Assembly (NCBI GenBank): GCA_008694505.1
Contig: VZDJ01000594.1
Location: 6,684,948-6,748,947, forward strand
DNA: 64,000 nucleotides
Direction of reading: 5' to 3'
DNA from: Cyanoderma ruficeps
Taxonomy: Eukaryota; Chordata; Aves; Passeriformes; Timaliidae
The position numbers and the translations under genes were made by a program. Below, in pieces: positions 20,401-33,140 of this stretch. Numbering within the stretch: position 1 is the stretch's first letter; each line of letters starts with the position of its first letter. The notes below the pieces were generated by a model. It saw only the letters and a program-made list of their open reading frames with translations, was not told the origin of the DNA and did not search any database.

Positions 20401-23400
20401 ACAACCTCAGGCAACTGAGACCTGGCTCCAGCCTGCTCCCAGCTGCACTGAGGCAGCTCTCCAGGCCCCCAAGCTCTGCAGTGCCGCTGTGACTCCAACA
20501 CAGCCTCTAATTCCACCCCCAGCACCAGCAGTGTTCTGAGATGTGGAGAAGTTTTGTCTTCCTTGCTCTGCTAAATTCCCCTTGTTGTGTCAAGGGGAAC
20601 CTGAGATGAACAAAATGATTCAGAGGAAAATAGCTATCCTTTTGAAACCTGAAGAGGTTCACGTTTTAAGATCACGGTGGGGAAAGCTGCTGATACACCT
20701 AAACCTCGAGTAACAGCTTCTCTTGGAACATGTTTGTTGACCCAAATCTTGAGAACTGTGAAGGACAGAGTTTCAGCAAATTACTTCTGAAGTCATTTGG
20801 AATGCACTTTTGTTTGTAAATTAGGGATTTGCTAAATGAACAATAATTTAATTCAGCAGCCACACCTTGCTCTCTTCTAGAAGTATTCTCTATTCATGAG
20901 TATTATTTGAACAAAATTAAAAGAAAAGGAGAAGACTCAACTACATATGAAAATTTGCATTTCAATGACAGGGTCTTCAGTTCAGTTTCTCCTCTGAAAA
21001 AGGTCCCATAGGTTTTTGTCCAATGTGGATGTTACAGGAACAGAAAGATATCAGCACCTGATGGAGGGTAAGCAGGAAGGGAGGGAGTTCACTGCCCTGC
21101 ACAGCTCTAGAACTCATCTATTTGATATCATTTTTCTTGATTTTTTTATGAGGTCCACTGATCTAAAAGCTTCACATAATATCTATGTATGAGAAGAGAT
21201 GAATTTCTGGTCATCACTAAGGAAAGAGACAACGTTAGGTGATCATGTTATTGCTCAGTGTGAACCAAACTAGAATTTAGGAATCTCTTGACAAAATTCA
21301 CTGGAAACAACTAAATTTTCAAATAAAGTTTTGAAGCTATATGAAAAATCCCAAAGTTTTCTTCACTAGATATTTTTTGCTATGGCATTCAAGAGAAAGA
21401 TGAAGATTCACAGAGCCTTGCAGGGTGTACAGTGACCAAAGACTTCCCGGCAGCGCTGGTGCTCCAGTGCAGCTGGGAACTGGGAGCAAACTCGGCAGTG
21501 GGATTGGGGCGAGACTGCAAATCCGGGTTCAATGTTGTGTGACCTCTGCTCTCATCCTGGTACGAGCTGCAAAGCAGAAGGGAACTTTCTCTCTTCCCTT
21601 GACCCTCCAAACCTGGCAGGTGCCTGTATTCTTTAGCTCCATCTACTGGCACTTGGCACAAACTGGATGTGCGTACCCACAAATCCGAGTATTCCCGCAC
21701 CAAAAGCGACAAACAGCTTCCTACAAATTGCCCATCTGGTAGATATGATTATCTTACTTTTAAACAATAATGAGTTATTATTATTTTTTTAATCTCTGCA
21801 GGGTGGGGTCTGTAATTTCTCAGAGGATAAGACTACGCTGGAAATGTGTTACTGGACTACAAATGAATAATTGTGTGTGTGTGGCAATATGCAGTTTTCA
21901 TTTCATGCAAGTGTAATTGAAACATCATTAAAAAACCCCCATAATTAAGTCTTTAGCAATACCCAGGGCATGCAAGTTGTTTCTATTCCCATTTCAAAAA
22001 TGAATCCACAAAATCTGACCAAAGAATCCTGGCTCCTTTTTGCCTCCTCTGCTTGCTCTACATCTTTCCCTCTTCACGTGTTGAAAAAGGCCATTGGGTT
22101 GCCCTTTCCTGTGAGAGATTTGGGAATCGTGCTGGAGGTGGCTTTTTTCTCACTGTGCATTTCTATTGCTATGTATATATTAAGTTTTTTTTATAATATT
22201 AAGTTTCGTTAAAGCCTATGTATAAAAATGGAGTAATAAAAATAATTATTACAAGCAGGTAAAAGTCTAAGAAGATGCCTAAAACCTAGATTTTTAAATC
22301 CTTTTTAAATAAGGGAAAATGTATTTTTTCATACATTAAACACTTTTAGAGGTAAATCTTCTCCAGTATGTTTTTCAAAGGCTAACAGTTAAAGAGTGCT
22401 GGTTTGCATTCATCACTTACAGCAGTTGTAGATCTGTATCCAGATTCTTATGGAGATTTCTTTTCCTTAAACTGCTTCTGCCAGATTTCATTTTTCATAC
22501 TGCTCATATATCACTATTTAGTGTAATGGGAAAACTCTGAAGGAACAATCCTTAGTTTTAAAATAAAATGAATAAATAAAACATCCAAGCCAAAATAGAC
22601 CTGCACTTATTCAGACGGGATCAGTATTTGGGAATATACTCATTTGTATAAATATACTTTTAATTAAGCTTTTTCCCTATGACTTCAGAAATAATTGCCT
22701 CCTTTAAAATAATAATGAAAAAGGAAACAAAACATAGCACCATAAGCAATGGCTTATTGTGGAGCAACTGCAGGACACCAAGTTCTGGCATAACTTTCCA
22801 TAACCATTTTCTGACGGTTGCAATTTATTTATTCAGTTTTAAATGAAGGGCATTAACATTTATAAAATAAGACTGAAGAACATAGGAAATATTTGTTAGA
22901 TAAGAAGGAAAAAACCCTGAAGGTGTTCCACATATTTTCAACTAGCATGATTTATACATGTTTCTGTTTTCAATATTGAGGGAAGTTGGATTCAATAGAT
23001 GATTTTTTTTTCCATGGGGAAATCCTAGTTACAGCAACGACTCAGTAGTCCTGCTTTCTGTACAATAAAGGCACAGCTGGCCTGTGGGAAGCTGAGGAGA
23101 ATGAGATTTTGACCTAAGCAAATTGAACAGCAAAACACCCACTGTCTTCCCTGGGACCTTCATTTTAGTTGGGATGGTCAGTATTTTGTTTCCCACAAGA
23201 GCAAAGCAGGCTGCCCTTGTGAGTCTGTAAGAGAGTGATCCAAAACCCCACAGAAGGTTTGGAGCAGTCCATGCTATTCCTTCAGCGGGCTTTGGCCACA
23301 GCCTGATTTGAGATCAGCCGACATGCAGGATCAACAGTTAAAAGAAAAAAAAATACATGTCACTACCTAATGAACAGAAGTGGCAGTGGCAGGTACCTGG

Positions 23401-25534
23401 GATAAGAGGAGCACCTGAGAGCTTTTTGAAGATTTGGAAGTCCATGCAGAGGGTCACAGGGGCTGCAAGGGGCACTGATGGACACAAGGTGAGCTTGAAT
23501 CAGGAAAATATCAACATCTGAAGGGCAAAGGGACTGGTGAGTGAAGCACCAGTAGGTGAAAGAAACTGTTTCCATTTCAGTCAATTTCACTAATTAGTGG
23601 CTGTTTTTTGCCAAGGAGTCAATATAGGGTGTATTAATATGGTAATGGTGTTCTGCAGGAGCTGTAGCTGGCTGTGACTTTGGGGGATGGGAGACAGAAA
23701 TGTCAATTCCATCATGAGGGTGAATTTAGCAAATTTACGTCTTTGAATAAGAAGCCTCCAAAAAGCAGTAAGCAGTGAGGGCTTTTTCCCCCTAGTAGTC
23801 AATTTTGCATATCATTTGACCAATTAGATGTTATAATATGAAGGTAAAATCCATTTTGTTTCTGAAATCAGGGAGAAAAGGTCACATTGTCTTGGATGTG
23901 TCCCACTAGCCAAGAGCAGCCAAGCAGGGGAATGAAGCCCTTCAGCAGCCAAGTGAGGCCAAGGAGGTGACAATCTCAAGCAGAAAGTGGCTTTTCTAAG
24001 GAGTGGTAGTTGTTTTACTTAAATACTGCAGAGAAATGAGAATTGCATGTGTACCATGAGCTCTCTGCTGGCTGATTCCAAGCCCAGATTGACCTTTCTA
24101 TAGCTTTGCCTTATTGTTTATCCAATTCTCTTTGTCTTGGGTCCCCTGAGTATCAGCATGACTGACATCTGCCAGCAAAGATACACTGGCAGAGGCACAT
24201 ATTGACCACTGGTTCCTGCCCACCAAGACCTGCTCCAGGTCACCTGTGCAGGCTGGAGGCAGGAGCACTGGGTGACACAAACTGTTTTGTTCCTGCTCAA
24301 GGACAACCATTCTTCCTCTCTGAGATTACCAGCCCCCAGCCCAGCCCGATCAATATCAGGAAATGCCCTGTAATCTCTCCATGAGCATAAGCACCCTTTG
24401 GGACGGGAGCTGGTCAATGCACTTTGATGTATTCCTTGAAGAGCAAAAGGTTTGGAACCAAAGTGCATTGTCTGGTTCCCAGCTCACAGACAGTTTCTGA
24501 CATTTGAGGGGCATTTTATACCTGCTAATCTGCTTGACTCCTGAATCTGTGGAAAAATTGAAAGTTAGGTCAGTTTTAAAGAGATTTTCCTTATTTGCTT
24601 ACAGAACTGAGAGCTGAATAGATTCACTAAATCTAGGAAAGGCAGTGAACTAAAACAGGACAATTGTGTCTTTGCTGGGAAGACTTGTTTTTCAACTGAA
24701 CTTGATACTTTTTTATCACTTTTTCATTTTAATTTCCCAAATTAGAAAAAAATCCAGCTAGAAGAGACTAATTTTTCTCCTGTAGCATTATTTGACGTAT
24801 AGAAGTAACTTTAATCTCTGCTTGTTGTAGAACAAAACCAAGTTTTACAATGTTGTCCTAGAGGCGGCAGCAGAGTACATAAGAAACAAAAAAGCTAACA
24901 GGCAAATGGGCAAAGTTGTGTTTGGTTAGTAGTTAATCTCTATAAAGTCCCACTAAAGGGTTTTACTGGAATAAAGGGCTCACATAAAACCCAAGAGGGA
25001 ATATAGGCATATCTTCGAAATAGGTAATAGGGTGAAAATAATACTAATGTTATTGCATGTTCTGGATCTGAGGGAAATAAGCTGACCTAAAAAAAAAAAA
25101 TCACTTGTTGGAGAGCACTCATGGAAGGAAACTGTTTTCCATATCACAGATTTAGAGGAAACCCAAGCTACTTGCACAGAGCTATAGAAGCTGTTGGGTC
25201 GGCAAACTTTAAAACAACTGTGATGCTCTGTGACACGTTAATTGAAATGTACTTTCCAGAGCAACCATTTAGCAATTTATATAAAAATCAAAGCTTTTGG
25301 GGTTTACTGTCAGTCTTTGTTTCTGAATAAGAAATTTATAAAAAACATATGTTTCAAACTGCCACTGAGTACATGTCCAGAAGGATGTGGCCACTGAACT
25401 ATATCAGACTTTACTCAGAGCAATCATTTGACAAACAGAAGATTCTTCTGTTAATAATGTCTCTTTTCAATAATAACCCAAAGTTGGCAAAAGGGCTGCT
25501 TTTTTGAGATGGGAGGAACAAAGCCTTAAAGCAT
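20401..25534. other. Non-coding, no gene seen
   Basis: A GC-richer stretch at 20.4-20.55 kb and another at 21.42-21.74 kb have open frames on both strands (up to 107 codons) without domains. 22.15-22.95 kb is markedly AT-rich. A short GT run lies at about 21872-21883. 23.36-24.47 kb again has paired overlapping frames of 60-116 codons, consistent with chance. No mobile element is recognised. Confidence 0.6.
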
Positions 25535-25594
25535 GGTCCCACTGAAGTCTCATGGGCAATTTGTCATTGTCTTCAGTGGAAACACGATTTTGCC
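25535..25594. mobile_element. Decayed ancient amniote repeat (self-complementary)
   Basis: CCACTGAAG (25539-25547) and CTTCAGTGG (25571-25579) are a perfect inverted pair around TCATGGGCAATTTGTCATTGT, and the segment ends in GATTTTGCC. Order and spacing match the old repeat whose words are CACTGAAGTCAATGGG, TTTTGCCATTG and ACTTCAGTGGGA. This is one of the better matches in the window. Family name not known to me. Confidence 0.5.
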
Positions 25595-28260
25595 AAAAAT
25601 ATCAAATGCTTTCTGAAGTCTTTCCATTAATTAGTCTGCAATTAAAAATAAATCATCTTGTGTAAGTAAGTTGTGCGCAGAACACACACTGCCATAAACT
25701 TCAGATCTGACTCCAGGTTGTCCAGCTTCTGGGACAGCTCAGCTCCAGGATTTTGGTTTCTTTCTCTCTGATGCCTAGCTGAGGTGTTAACATGACAAAA
25801 TTTTCACGTCACTTCCATTATTCCTATGCAAAGTCCATCTCAGTTGATCTGACCATTTGCATTATTATAGCAGCACCCAGAAGCCTCCAGCCACAGTGAG
25901 AACATCCTCACCAAGGCCACATTGGCTTGGTCTGCTCTGCTGGAAAATAAAGTCCCCAGAGCTCAGCCACCCCTAGGCCTGTCCATGGTGCCTCTGCTGA
26001 TGGGATGTGCCCAACAGGGAGGTCTGTGTGTGCGGAATGGTGCCTGAGAGTTCTCCAGAGACCAAGCCCATAAAGGGGGTGCCTGGCTGTTGTCAGCAGC
26101 ACTGTGAACACCACTTCTGCTCCTCCAAAGGATAGCCCATGGCAGCAGTACCAGAGGCTGATGGGGTGAGTGGAGGGATGTACAAAGCTCTGGCAGAAAG
26201 GAGAGGCTCAGGCTGACTGAGGCCCTGATGACTCCATGACCTTGGCTTCGTGAAGGGCATCACAGGTTTTTCACAGTTATTTCCTAGCATCAGAGAGGGC
26301 AATTAAGACTTTTTCACCTAGCACAAAAGTTTTGTTTTACGACCGTTCTTTACGTTTGGGAAACTTTTACTGGTTTGTAAAATGCTCTGTGTGTCCACTG
26401 AAAAGCTCTCATTAAAATGCTTTGGCTTCTCCTACAGCTGATGCAGAAGGACGTATCTACCTTCCTCCACTAGGTCCTGCGGGCTTTATTCTGGCCAGAG
26501 ATCTGCTTGGATAAGAAATGAGAGCAGAGGCAGCTGGTTCTGGTGCAATCCTCTACTAATTCTTTTGTTCTGGAAAAGCAATATTCCTCTGTGCTCATCC
26601 AGACTGGCACAGGAAGGGACAGTGGGTGCTTGAGCAGTGTCACACACGCTGTTTGTGTACAACCAAGTGTGAAAGTGAAGGGCCTTTGTGAACAGGAGCT
26701 CTCTGGAATTTGTAAATGTATACCCATAGGTATGTTTTTCTGAAATCTTCATTTGGGCTGATAATGTCTCTGAAAGACTTACAAAAGGACAGTTTGTAGT
26801 CGTTTAACACCTAATCTTCAGCCGCAGGTCCCTGGGAAGAAAACCTCTGTGATATACAAGAAAACCTTTCTTATAATTTACATGCAGCATTTCTCTTTGT
26901 TTTAAAAACTGTTTAGCTAACCTGTACAAAAATATTTGCAGCCCCTCCTTCTCCAGACAGCCTCAGCTGATGAGCCAAGCTCTCAACATTTCATTCCTAT
27001 GTAGATAGTTTGCTAAATTTTTTCCCAAGGCTTTATGGTTTTCAACAATATATCTTTCATCACTGTATTGCCAAAAAGAAGTGGCTGCCTTGAAGCTTCC
27101 CTTAGGATTTGGACTGGATATCGAGGATTAGTTTATAACTGGTAACTTATGAACTGCACAGTGTTCTACAAACAACTTATTTTTCTTAATGTAACAGCGA
27201 AACTATGAAACTCCATCCTGAGAACTTATTTCTGAAAGGATATTTGAATTGAAGTTTTAAACAATACTTTATTTGCCTATATCAAAACTGATAATTTTTA
27301 AAGGACTGTGTTTTTGTTTTCATACCATAATCATTAACTGACCATAAATCTTGAAGATATTAATCTCTGGTTGAATATGTATGTGTTTGTTTCAGATTTA
27401 GAGGCTTGTTTTTAAGGGGTGTTTTTTTCAAATCTGTAAGAATGTCTGAGTTTTGAGTTTGGCTTTTGTGCAGCTGGGATCTGACGATATAACAGAAGAA
27501 ACTCATTATTTGTAGGAATGGAATCACAGCAGGTATTGGCAGAATACAGCAATGGGAAACTTCTGAAGAATATTTCTTGCTTTTACCTGTGTTGGTGCAA
27601 GTCATATGTGTTGGTAATAAGGGCAAGGAAAAAACTAACAAGTAAGCACAGATTTTTTTATTTGAGCACATCTGTTTTATTTCAGTTCAGTGTGATGGCT
27701 GGAGGGAGAAAGGGATTTCTTCAGATGGCATGTGTTTAGTTCCAATTCTTGGTAAACTTAAAACAGAAAAAGACATCTAATTTTTTTTTAAAGGATTTCC
27801 TCCAAACTGGTTTAACAGAAGCATATCCACATTTTCTAGTGCTCATGGTTCTCTCTCCTTGATAGAAGGTTTTCTTATGATTGCTTTACATGGAATATAT
27901 TCAGACTAACCATCCCTTTGTTTGCGCTGCAATTGCATCTGGAAATGTCTTTCAGGATCAGGGACCACACTGGAAAGCCTTGCAGGAACAAAGACAGAAA
28001 GCCAGTCACCACTCCAAAGCCCTTACAGCTATCTAGATGAAATAGGGAAAAAGGGAAAGAAGAAAATGTTTGTGCTAAAAAAGAAGTAATTTTCCCATTG
28101 ATAAACTAGTGGGACTGCGGGATATAGTTGGAGCATATTAACTCCTTAGTATTTTAGTAAAGTTCATATATGGCTGAAAAACAATAACTTATTTAGTGCA
28201 TGTGTGTTTAGTTATATAATAAAAACAACTGTTTTCCTCCCAGATGGGAACATGTAAGAT
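25595..28260. other. Non-coding, no gene seen
   Basis: A GC-richer stretch at 25.9-26.3 kb has short frames on the minus strand. The rest is AT-rich. The frame at 27360-27671 (minus, 103 codons) lies in low-complexity AT-rich sequence and overlaps an open frame on the other strand. No splice-consistent exon or mobile element is seen. Confidence 0.65.
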
Positions 28261-28570
28261 AGATGCATTTTTGGCATTATGCTAAATTATTTGTTGACTT
28301 TCATTGTGGTGATTATAATAATTTCTTAACTAACATATTGATAAAAGTGTTGGGGAAGGACCTCTCTTAACACGCTCCATTATTATGTTTGTGCGTGAAC
28401 TTCGTTGTCCAGAGAGAACCAGAAGCAAAATTACAGTCAAGGTGGAGCGTTGCTCTGGTCTCAGCTGCAGAACTCTATCAAGATCGAGCCTTTATTAGAT
28501 TAGACATGGCACAATCCCTGTGTAGGAGTGTCCTTTCATGCTGGAGTTTCCACTTTTAAAGGATTTAATG
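28261..28570. promoter_or_regulatory. Conserved-element-like block
   Basis: Complex sequence with TTATGCTAAATTATTTG, GATTATAATAATTT and a run of CpG-containing words (28370-28500), with no open frame and no simple repeat. The juxtaposition of an AT-rich half with homeodomain cores and a moderately GC-rich half is typical of enhancers. No alignment was available. Confidence 0.33.
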
Positions 28571-29557
28571 TGTAAGAAGGATTAATACTACTAAAATGGA
28601 AGGAAATGAGGAAGGAAAACAGTTTATTCGGTGACACTTAGGTCTAACCTATCTCTCTTCCCATTAATGTAAATTTCTGTTTCCACTTAGCTCTTAGGAA
28701 GCAGAGTCAGGCCAAAGATGAGTGCTTTTGAAAATCACTCCCTTAGCAAATTGTTGAAGGTCAGTGGTGGGTGTTTGTGGCAGAAATGGGAATGAATGAT
28801 AGTCCATTGTCTTAACCACAAGACCCTGCTTCCTCTCCTAATCCCAGGCTGATTTTACAGGGTTATAGCACATGAAAACAAGTCCAAATTTTAAAATATT
28901 AAACTTGGCACTGATGATAAGAAATGATTAAGAGTCAACTAAGGAAAGGCACAACCACACTGACAGAGACAGTCTTCAGAGTAGAACCATATTTTCATGT
29001 AGCCAGGTTTTATTTGAGCCTCCTGATGCATACATTTACTGCATTCTGCTTTTTTTGTTTTGGCAAGCACCACAGAAGGCCTGATCCAATTCTTGAGGAA
29101 ATCAGTGGAAGTTTGATTCAAGCCATAGAAAGCCATGAAGGGAATTTCAAGAGATAAAGTAAGGAGCTGGAGCCAGACATTCAAAAATAACCTTTTTAAT
29201 GTGTCACTGACCTTTCTAATGGCTTGCAAATGCAGTCTGATTACCCTAAGTGAAGGTACTTTATGGGGAAAGTTGAAATTTGGAGCAGAATAAAGCACTG
29301 AACTTGCTTGGGAGCGCGAGTGTGAGTTGGGTCATGACAAGGAGCTTGGATTCAGCTCTCACCTGAGTCTGGATTTCATTCACAGGAGCAAACCTGGAAT
29401 GAGATAAGAAAGGGACCAGGTTGGAGAGCCAATCCACCAACTGTGGATTACCCCTGTGAGGTAGTTTGGAAACTCAAAGGAAAACAGTGACATGGGTGTG
29501 GGTTTGAGTGGTCTGAGTGCAAGCTCTTACCACTGTGGTCATCTCAGCATGAGGTCT
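28571..29557. other. Non-coding, no gene seen
   Basis: Overlapping frames on opposite strands at 28924-29298 (77 and 119 codons) have no domain. A short splice-bounded segment at 29363-29393 on the minus strand, reported as a finding, is too weak to call an exon. Confidence 0.6.
29077..29120. mobile_element. Possible decayed ancient amniote repeat
   Basis: AGGCCTGATCCAATTCTTGA, followed by AATCAGTGGAAG, matches the start of an old repeat normally reading AGGCCTGATCCAAAGCCCAT followed by GAAGTCAATGGAAAG. The second half of the family is not recognisable here. Confidence 0.4.
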
Positions 29558-29629
29558 CCAAGACACAGAAAAAGAAACCAGCCAAGACACAGAAAAAGAA
29601 ACCAACCAAGACACAGATAAAGAAACCAA
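29558..29629. repeat. 24-bp minisatellite, three copies
   Basis: Three head-to-tail copies lie at 29558-29581, 29582-29605 and 29606-29629. Copy 1 differs from copy 2 only at its last base (G against A), and copy 3 differs from copy 2 only at one internal base (T for A). The unit begins CCAAGACACAG and ends GAAACCA(A/G). Near identity implies a recent expansion. The unit is 24 bases, so a coding frame would be kept, but no coding context is seen. Confidence 0.97.
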
Positions 29630-32120
29630 CTAACTGCTTAATCTTTCATTCCTTTTCAGAGAAGAAAATAATGAGGTTTGACTGAACTGGCTGTCTGGTC
29701 AGGGGCTGACTGTTGCTCAGGAACATGGGACAGCCCTTGAGATATTGTCTCTGAAGACTAAAAACAGGAATACAGTCATGTTGAGTGGATCTCATACTGT
29801 ACCTGAGATTGCTGTAAATCCCTTTTTTCAGAAAACCTCCAAAAGAGAAGGAGTCAGCAGCTTAATTCTCTTTTGGACACACACTTGGGAATCATGGTAG
29901 GTTTGTAGAGTTGTCTGTGATCCCTGGATTCTTGCCCTGTAACCACTGCTGCATTCAGCTGCTGTGTTTCTAAAGATTGTTCAAGATGATAATTCTGCTG
30001 TAGGTATGACCAAAGTCCTCCTGGGATGTTAAAAACTCCAAGCCCTGTAATTTGATGGTCACTCTGGTTCTTGGTGGCATCCTCCAACTTTTCTCCAGGG
30101 AGAAGATAATTGGGGTAGGAGGAATATTTTATGATCTGTTTCTGTGGTGCAAAAGCTGCTCCCTGGAAAACTATACCCAGTGACAGAGAAACCTCCAAGT
30201 CTTGTGCCAGGGAACTCTGTGCACATCTCCTCTATTATATGGAAATCGTTTCCTATGTCTCTCAGAAGTCAGACCACCAAGAGGAACACAAGTAAAGAAA
30301 AGATTTGCCCACACATTTGTTTTTATGGGGTCATCTCATTGTCTCAATCCACAGAGTGGAAGAAATAAAACTTTTAAAGTGTGCTTGGTACAACGGATCC
30401 TAAGGGCTAAAGTGGATCCTTATTCTTATCATTTTACAACTGCTTCCAATTTTTTGCCTTCCCCACCCCAACGAAATCTTCAGTGTCAATTTAGGTAGAA
30501 AAAAACCCCTCACATTTCTAGAAAAGCAATGACACTTCTTAGAAAAGGCTCCAGGTATCATCTTCAGATGCCAATCTGGATGTGCTGGGCTCAAGCCTGC
30601 ATTTCTACTGACACCAATGAAATTCTCTGCACAAAGGAGGAATATGGGTGAACAGAAAAGCTGGCAGCAAAGCCTCCATCATAACTTTTCCAACACAGAG
30701 CAAGATATTTCAAAACCAACTTTGTTGCAGTTATTGTGAAGAATACTTGCCTGGAATGTTCCTTCTTTTCTCTTTCAAATGGAAGAACAAAACCTTTTCA
30801 GAGAAATGCTGAAACATTGCTGCCTTTAGCATATTTTCATCCAGAAATATACTGGGATTGGATATGATTTTGTGGGGTTTCTTTAAAAATCTAATTACAG
30901 TTTACTTTGAAGAAGTGAACTTAAATGTTGCGTAAGGTTGATAATAAATACACTCCAAATTACTGCTGTGATAATTACCAGGTACTACAAAAGTCAAGGG
31001 TCCATATACAATCGTGTAGGAGTCCTCCTTCCAAATACAAGGAGGAAAGTAGCCTATGAGATAAATGTCACCTTGAGTCTGCCCAGGGATTTTCAGAGGT
31101 GTTGTACAGGTAGTTATTGTGAGAAGGTTCTGGCCATAATTATGATTAAACATTTTATGAATGTACCAATGTCAGAAGCTTTTCACACATAGCTTTTATT
31201 CCCTTTACTTTGAAAACATGAAGTCTTAATAGTCAAAGTGTTGGGCGTTTTCTCTCTCCTTTATTCTAAGCAGATGTTTTCTCTCCTCACTCTTCCTTCC
31301 TCTGCGCTTTCCTCATTGAAAGGAATGATGAGTGTGTGCCAAAAGAAAATTGAAAACCATGTGGAAAACACAGAAAAATTATTTTGTTAGGGAAAAATAA
31401 GTTAATGAAGAATGGCTCTGTTTTGAAACTACTGGACCACATTTAGTTTCCAAATTGATTTAAAAGTATACCAGATTCTGTTATACTAGTTACGCTAGCT
31501 TCTGAACATTTTTGTGTGATTATTTTATGAGATAGGAACTCAAAATAGTTAGAGGGACAAATTTTAACACAGAGAAGAAGGCAGGTCTCTTTCACAGCTG
31601 CCTCCAGGTCTTGTCTTTCATTTATGGATGTCTTTTTGTACCGCACAGCAGGCACAGAGTGAGGAGGAGCCCTAGATGCAGGTAGATACTCACCCATGAG
31701 CTATTTTTGTGAAGTGATCCTTTAGTTGCCATCCTTGCTGAAAGGTGATGGTTTCCACAGATCCTAACTCCAAACCTGGGGTGTCTGCCCTCCTCAGGTT
31801 CTCTGTGAACTCTTCACTCTGCAGACACAACTGCTGTTTGCAAGGCGGCTGCAGAATTTGACCACAGGATTTGATGAGAGCCTTAACAAACAGCACTGAA
31901 AGAAAAGCAGCACCCAGTCAATAATCTGGGGTGCACAAACATTTATCAGAGAGAATCCAGGATGATTTACATTTGTTCCTCCACTTACTGCTGCTGACAG
32001 TTACATCTGCATCCATCCATTTCCTTCAGTCTAAGTAAGAATCATTAACCATGAAAGATATTTACTTATGTAAGAAGGAACCATCTATGGTTACCTAATT
32101 TAAACTGTTATTTTAAAGGC
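29630..32120. other. Non-coding, no gene seen
   Basis: Open frames of 60-114 codons occur on both strands at 29.85-31.2 kb with no domains. Pyrimidine-rich stretches lie at 31247-31266 and 31276-31316. No transposon or RNA gene is seen. Confidence 0.65.
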
Positions 32121-32128
32121 ATTATTAC

Positions 32129-32183
<55 letters not shown>
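32121..32183. repeat. (TTA)n trinucleotide microsatellite
   Basis: About 20 units of TTA/ATT, pure after the first few bases. Likely polymorphic. Confidence 0.97.
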
Positions 32184-32306
32184 TGTACTGAACCTAGGTT
32201 AACACTTTTCCTTTCTTGTTTTTCCATGATTTGAGTGGTTCTACCTTTCAGGCTGGTATGTACCTGGTGTTATTAAATAGTATGTCATATTTGTTTCCAT
32301 TAAGCA

Positions 32307-32328
32307 TGTGTGTGTGTGTGTGTGTGTG
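32307..32328. repeat. (TG)11 dinucleotide microsatellite
   Basis: Eleven uninterrupted TG units, about 125 bases downstream of the TTA array. Confidence 0.97.
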
Positions 32329-32779
32329 AATATCTTCATAAAACATACATAGAGCACTAACTGCTGAGACCTGTGGGACAGAAATCAAGACAACATCAGA
32401 GAAAAGATTTTTATTTTTTTTTTTTGCCTACCGAGCCTGCTGTGGTTGCTATTTCAGCTGTTCATTAAAGTTATATTGCTTCCTTTATCTCTTGTGCTCA
32501 TGGAATACAAGCACCTCCATAATGAGCTTAAATTACCACGAGCTAAGAATAGAAAACTCGATTTCAGTCCTTGGGAGGCTGAAGCTGTGGTGGTGCATGG
32601 GTAATCAAGCAATATTAGCTGTATAATGGTGCTAGGATCCCAGGGCAGAGCTGCTGGAATGTTTATGGCAGGGAAGCACAATAAATATCTGTTTTCTGTG
32701 CTTTCCGGGTTTCTCTCCCCCCTCCCTGCTCCAGCCTCCTTATACATTTTGAAATAAACATTGTTGTTTTCTCTATATT
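32329..32779. other. Non-coding, no gene seen
   Basis: A short T-run is at about 32410-32425. The minus-strand frame at 32454-32747 (97 codons) has no domain or splice context. The sequence otherwise shows nothing. Confidence 0.65.
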
Positions 32780-33140
32780 AATATCCTATATGTGAGGTTG
32801 GCCGGCCATGTCTGTCTTTGGAGAGCAGAACCTCCTGTGTTCTCATTTTCTCATTTATACAGCTAAGCTATGGACAAGTCCCAGTCGCCCGAGCAATCAG
32901 TATCAGAAAAGCTCACAGAAAATTGAGCGAAAATATCAGAACTTGGACTAAGGAAGATGTGTGCAAAAATACTCTCTATTTCTGAGTGGTTTAGATGCTG
33001 TGTATTTCATTCCATTACATAGCAGGTGGGAATAAGACTCTTCCTCACACATCTGCTCATTAGCAAAGCACGAGTGGGGGTTCCTTGAGCAGGGGGATCA
33101 AACTTACTCTCTTGCTACTTCAAGTTTAACAGCTGTTTTA
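32780..33140. promoter_or_regulatory. Conserved-element-like block
   Basis: Complex sequence with isolated CpGs in otherwise CpG-poor surroundings (GGCCGGCC near 32801, GTCGCCCGAGC near 32884-32894, TTGAGCGAAAAT near 32924), GATA-like and TTAATATCC words, and no frame open for long. The texture suggests a regulatory element; conservation is untested. Confidence 0.3.

Noticed and set aside
32121..32328. TTA and TG arrays as a CRISPR-like or structured repeat array
   Set aside because: They are ordinary microsatellites with no spacers; the genome is eukaryotic.
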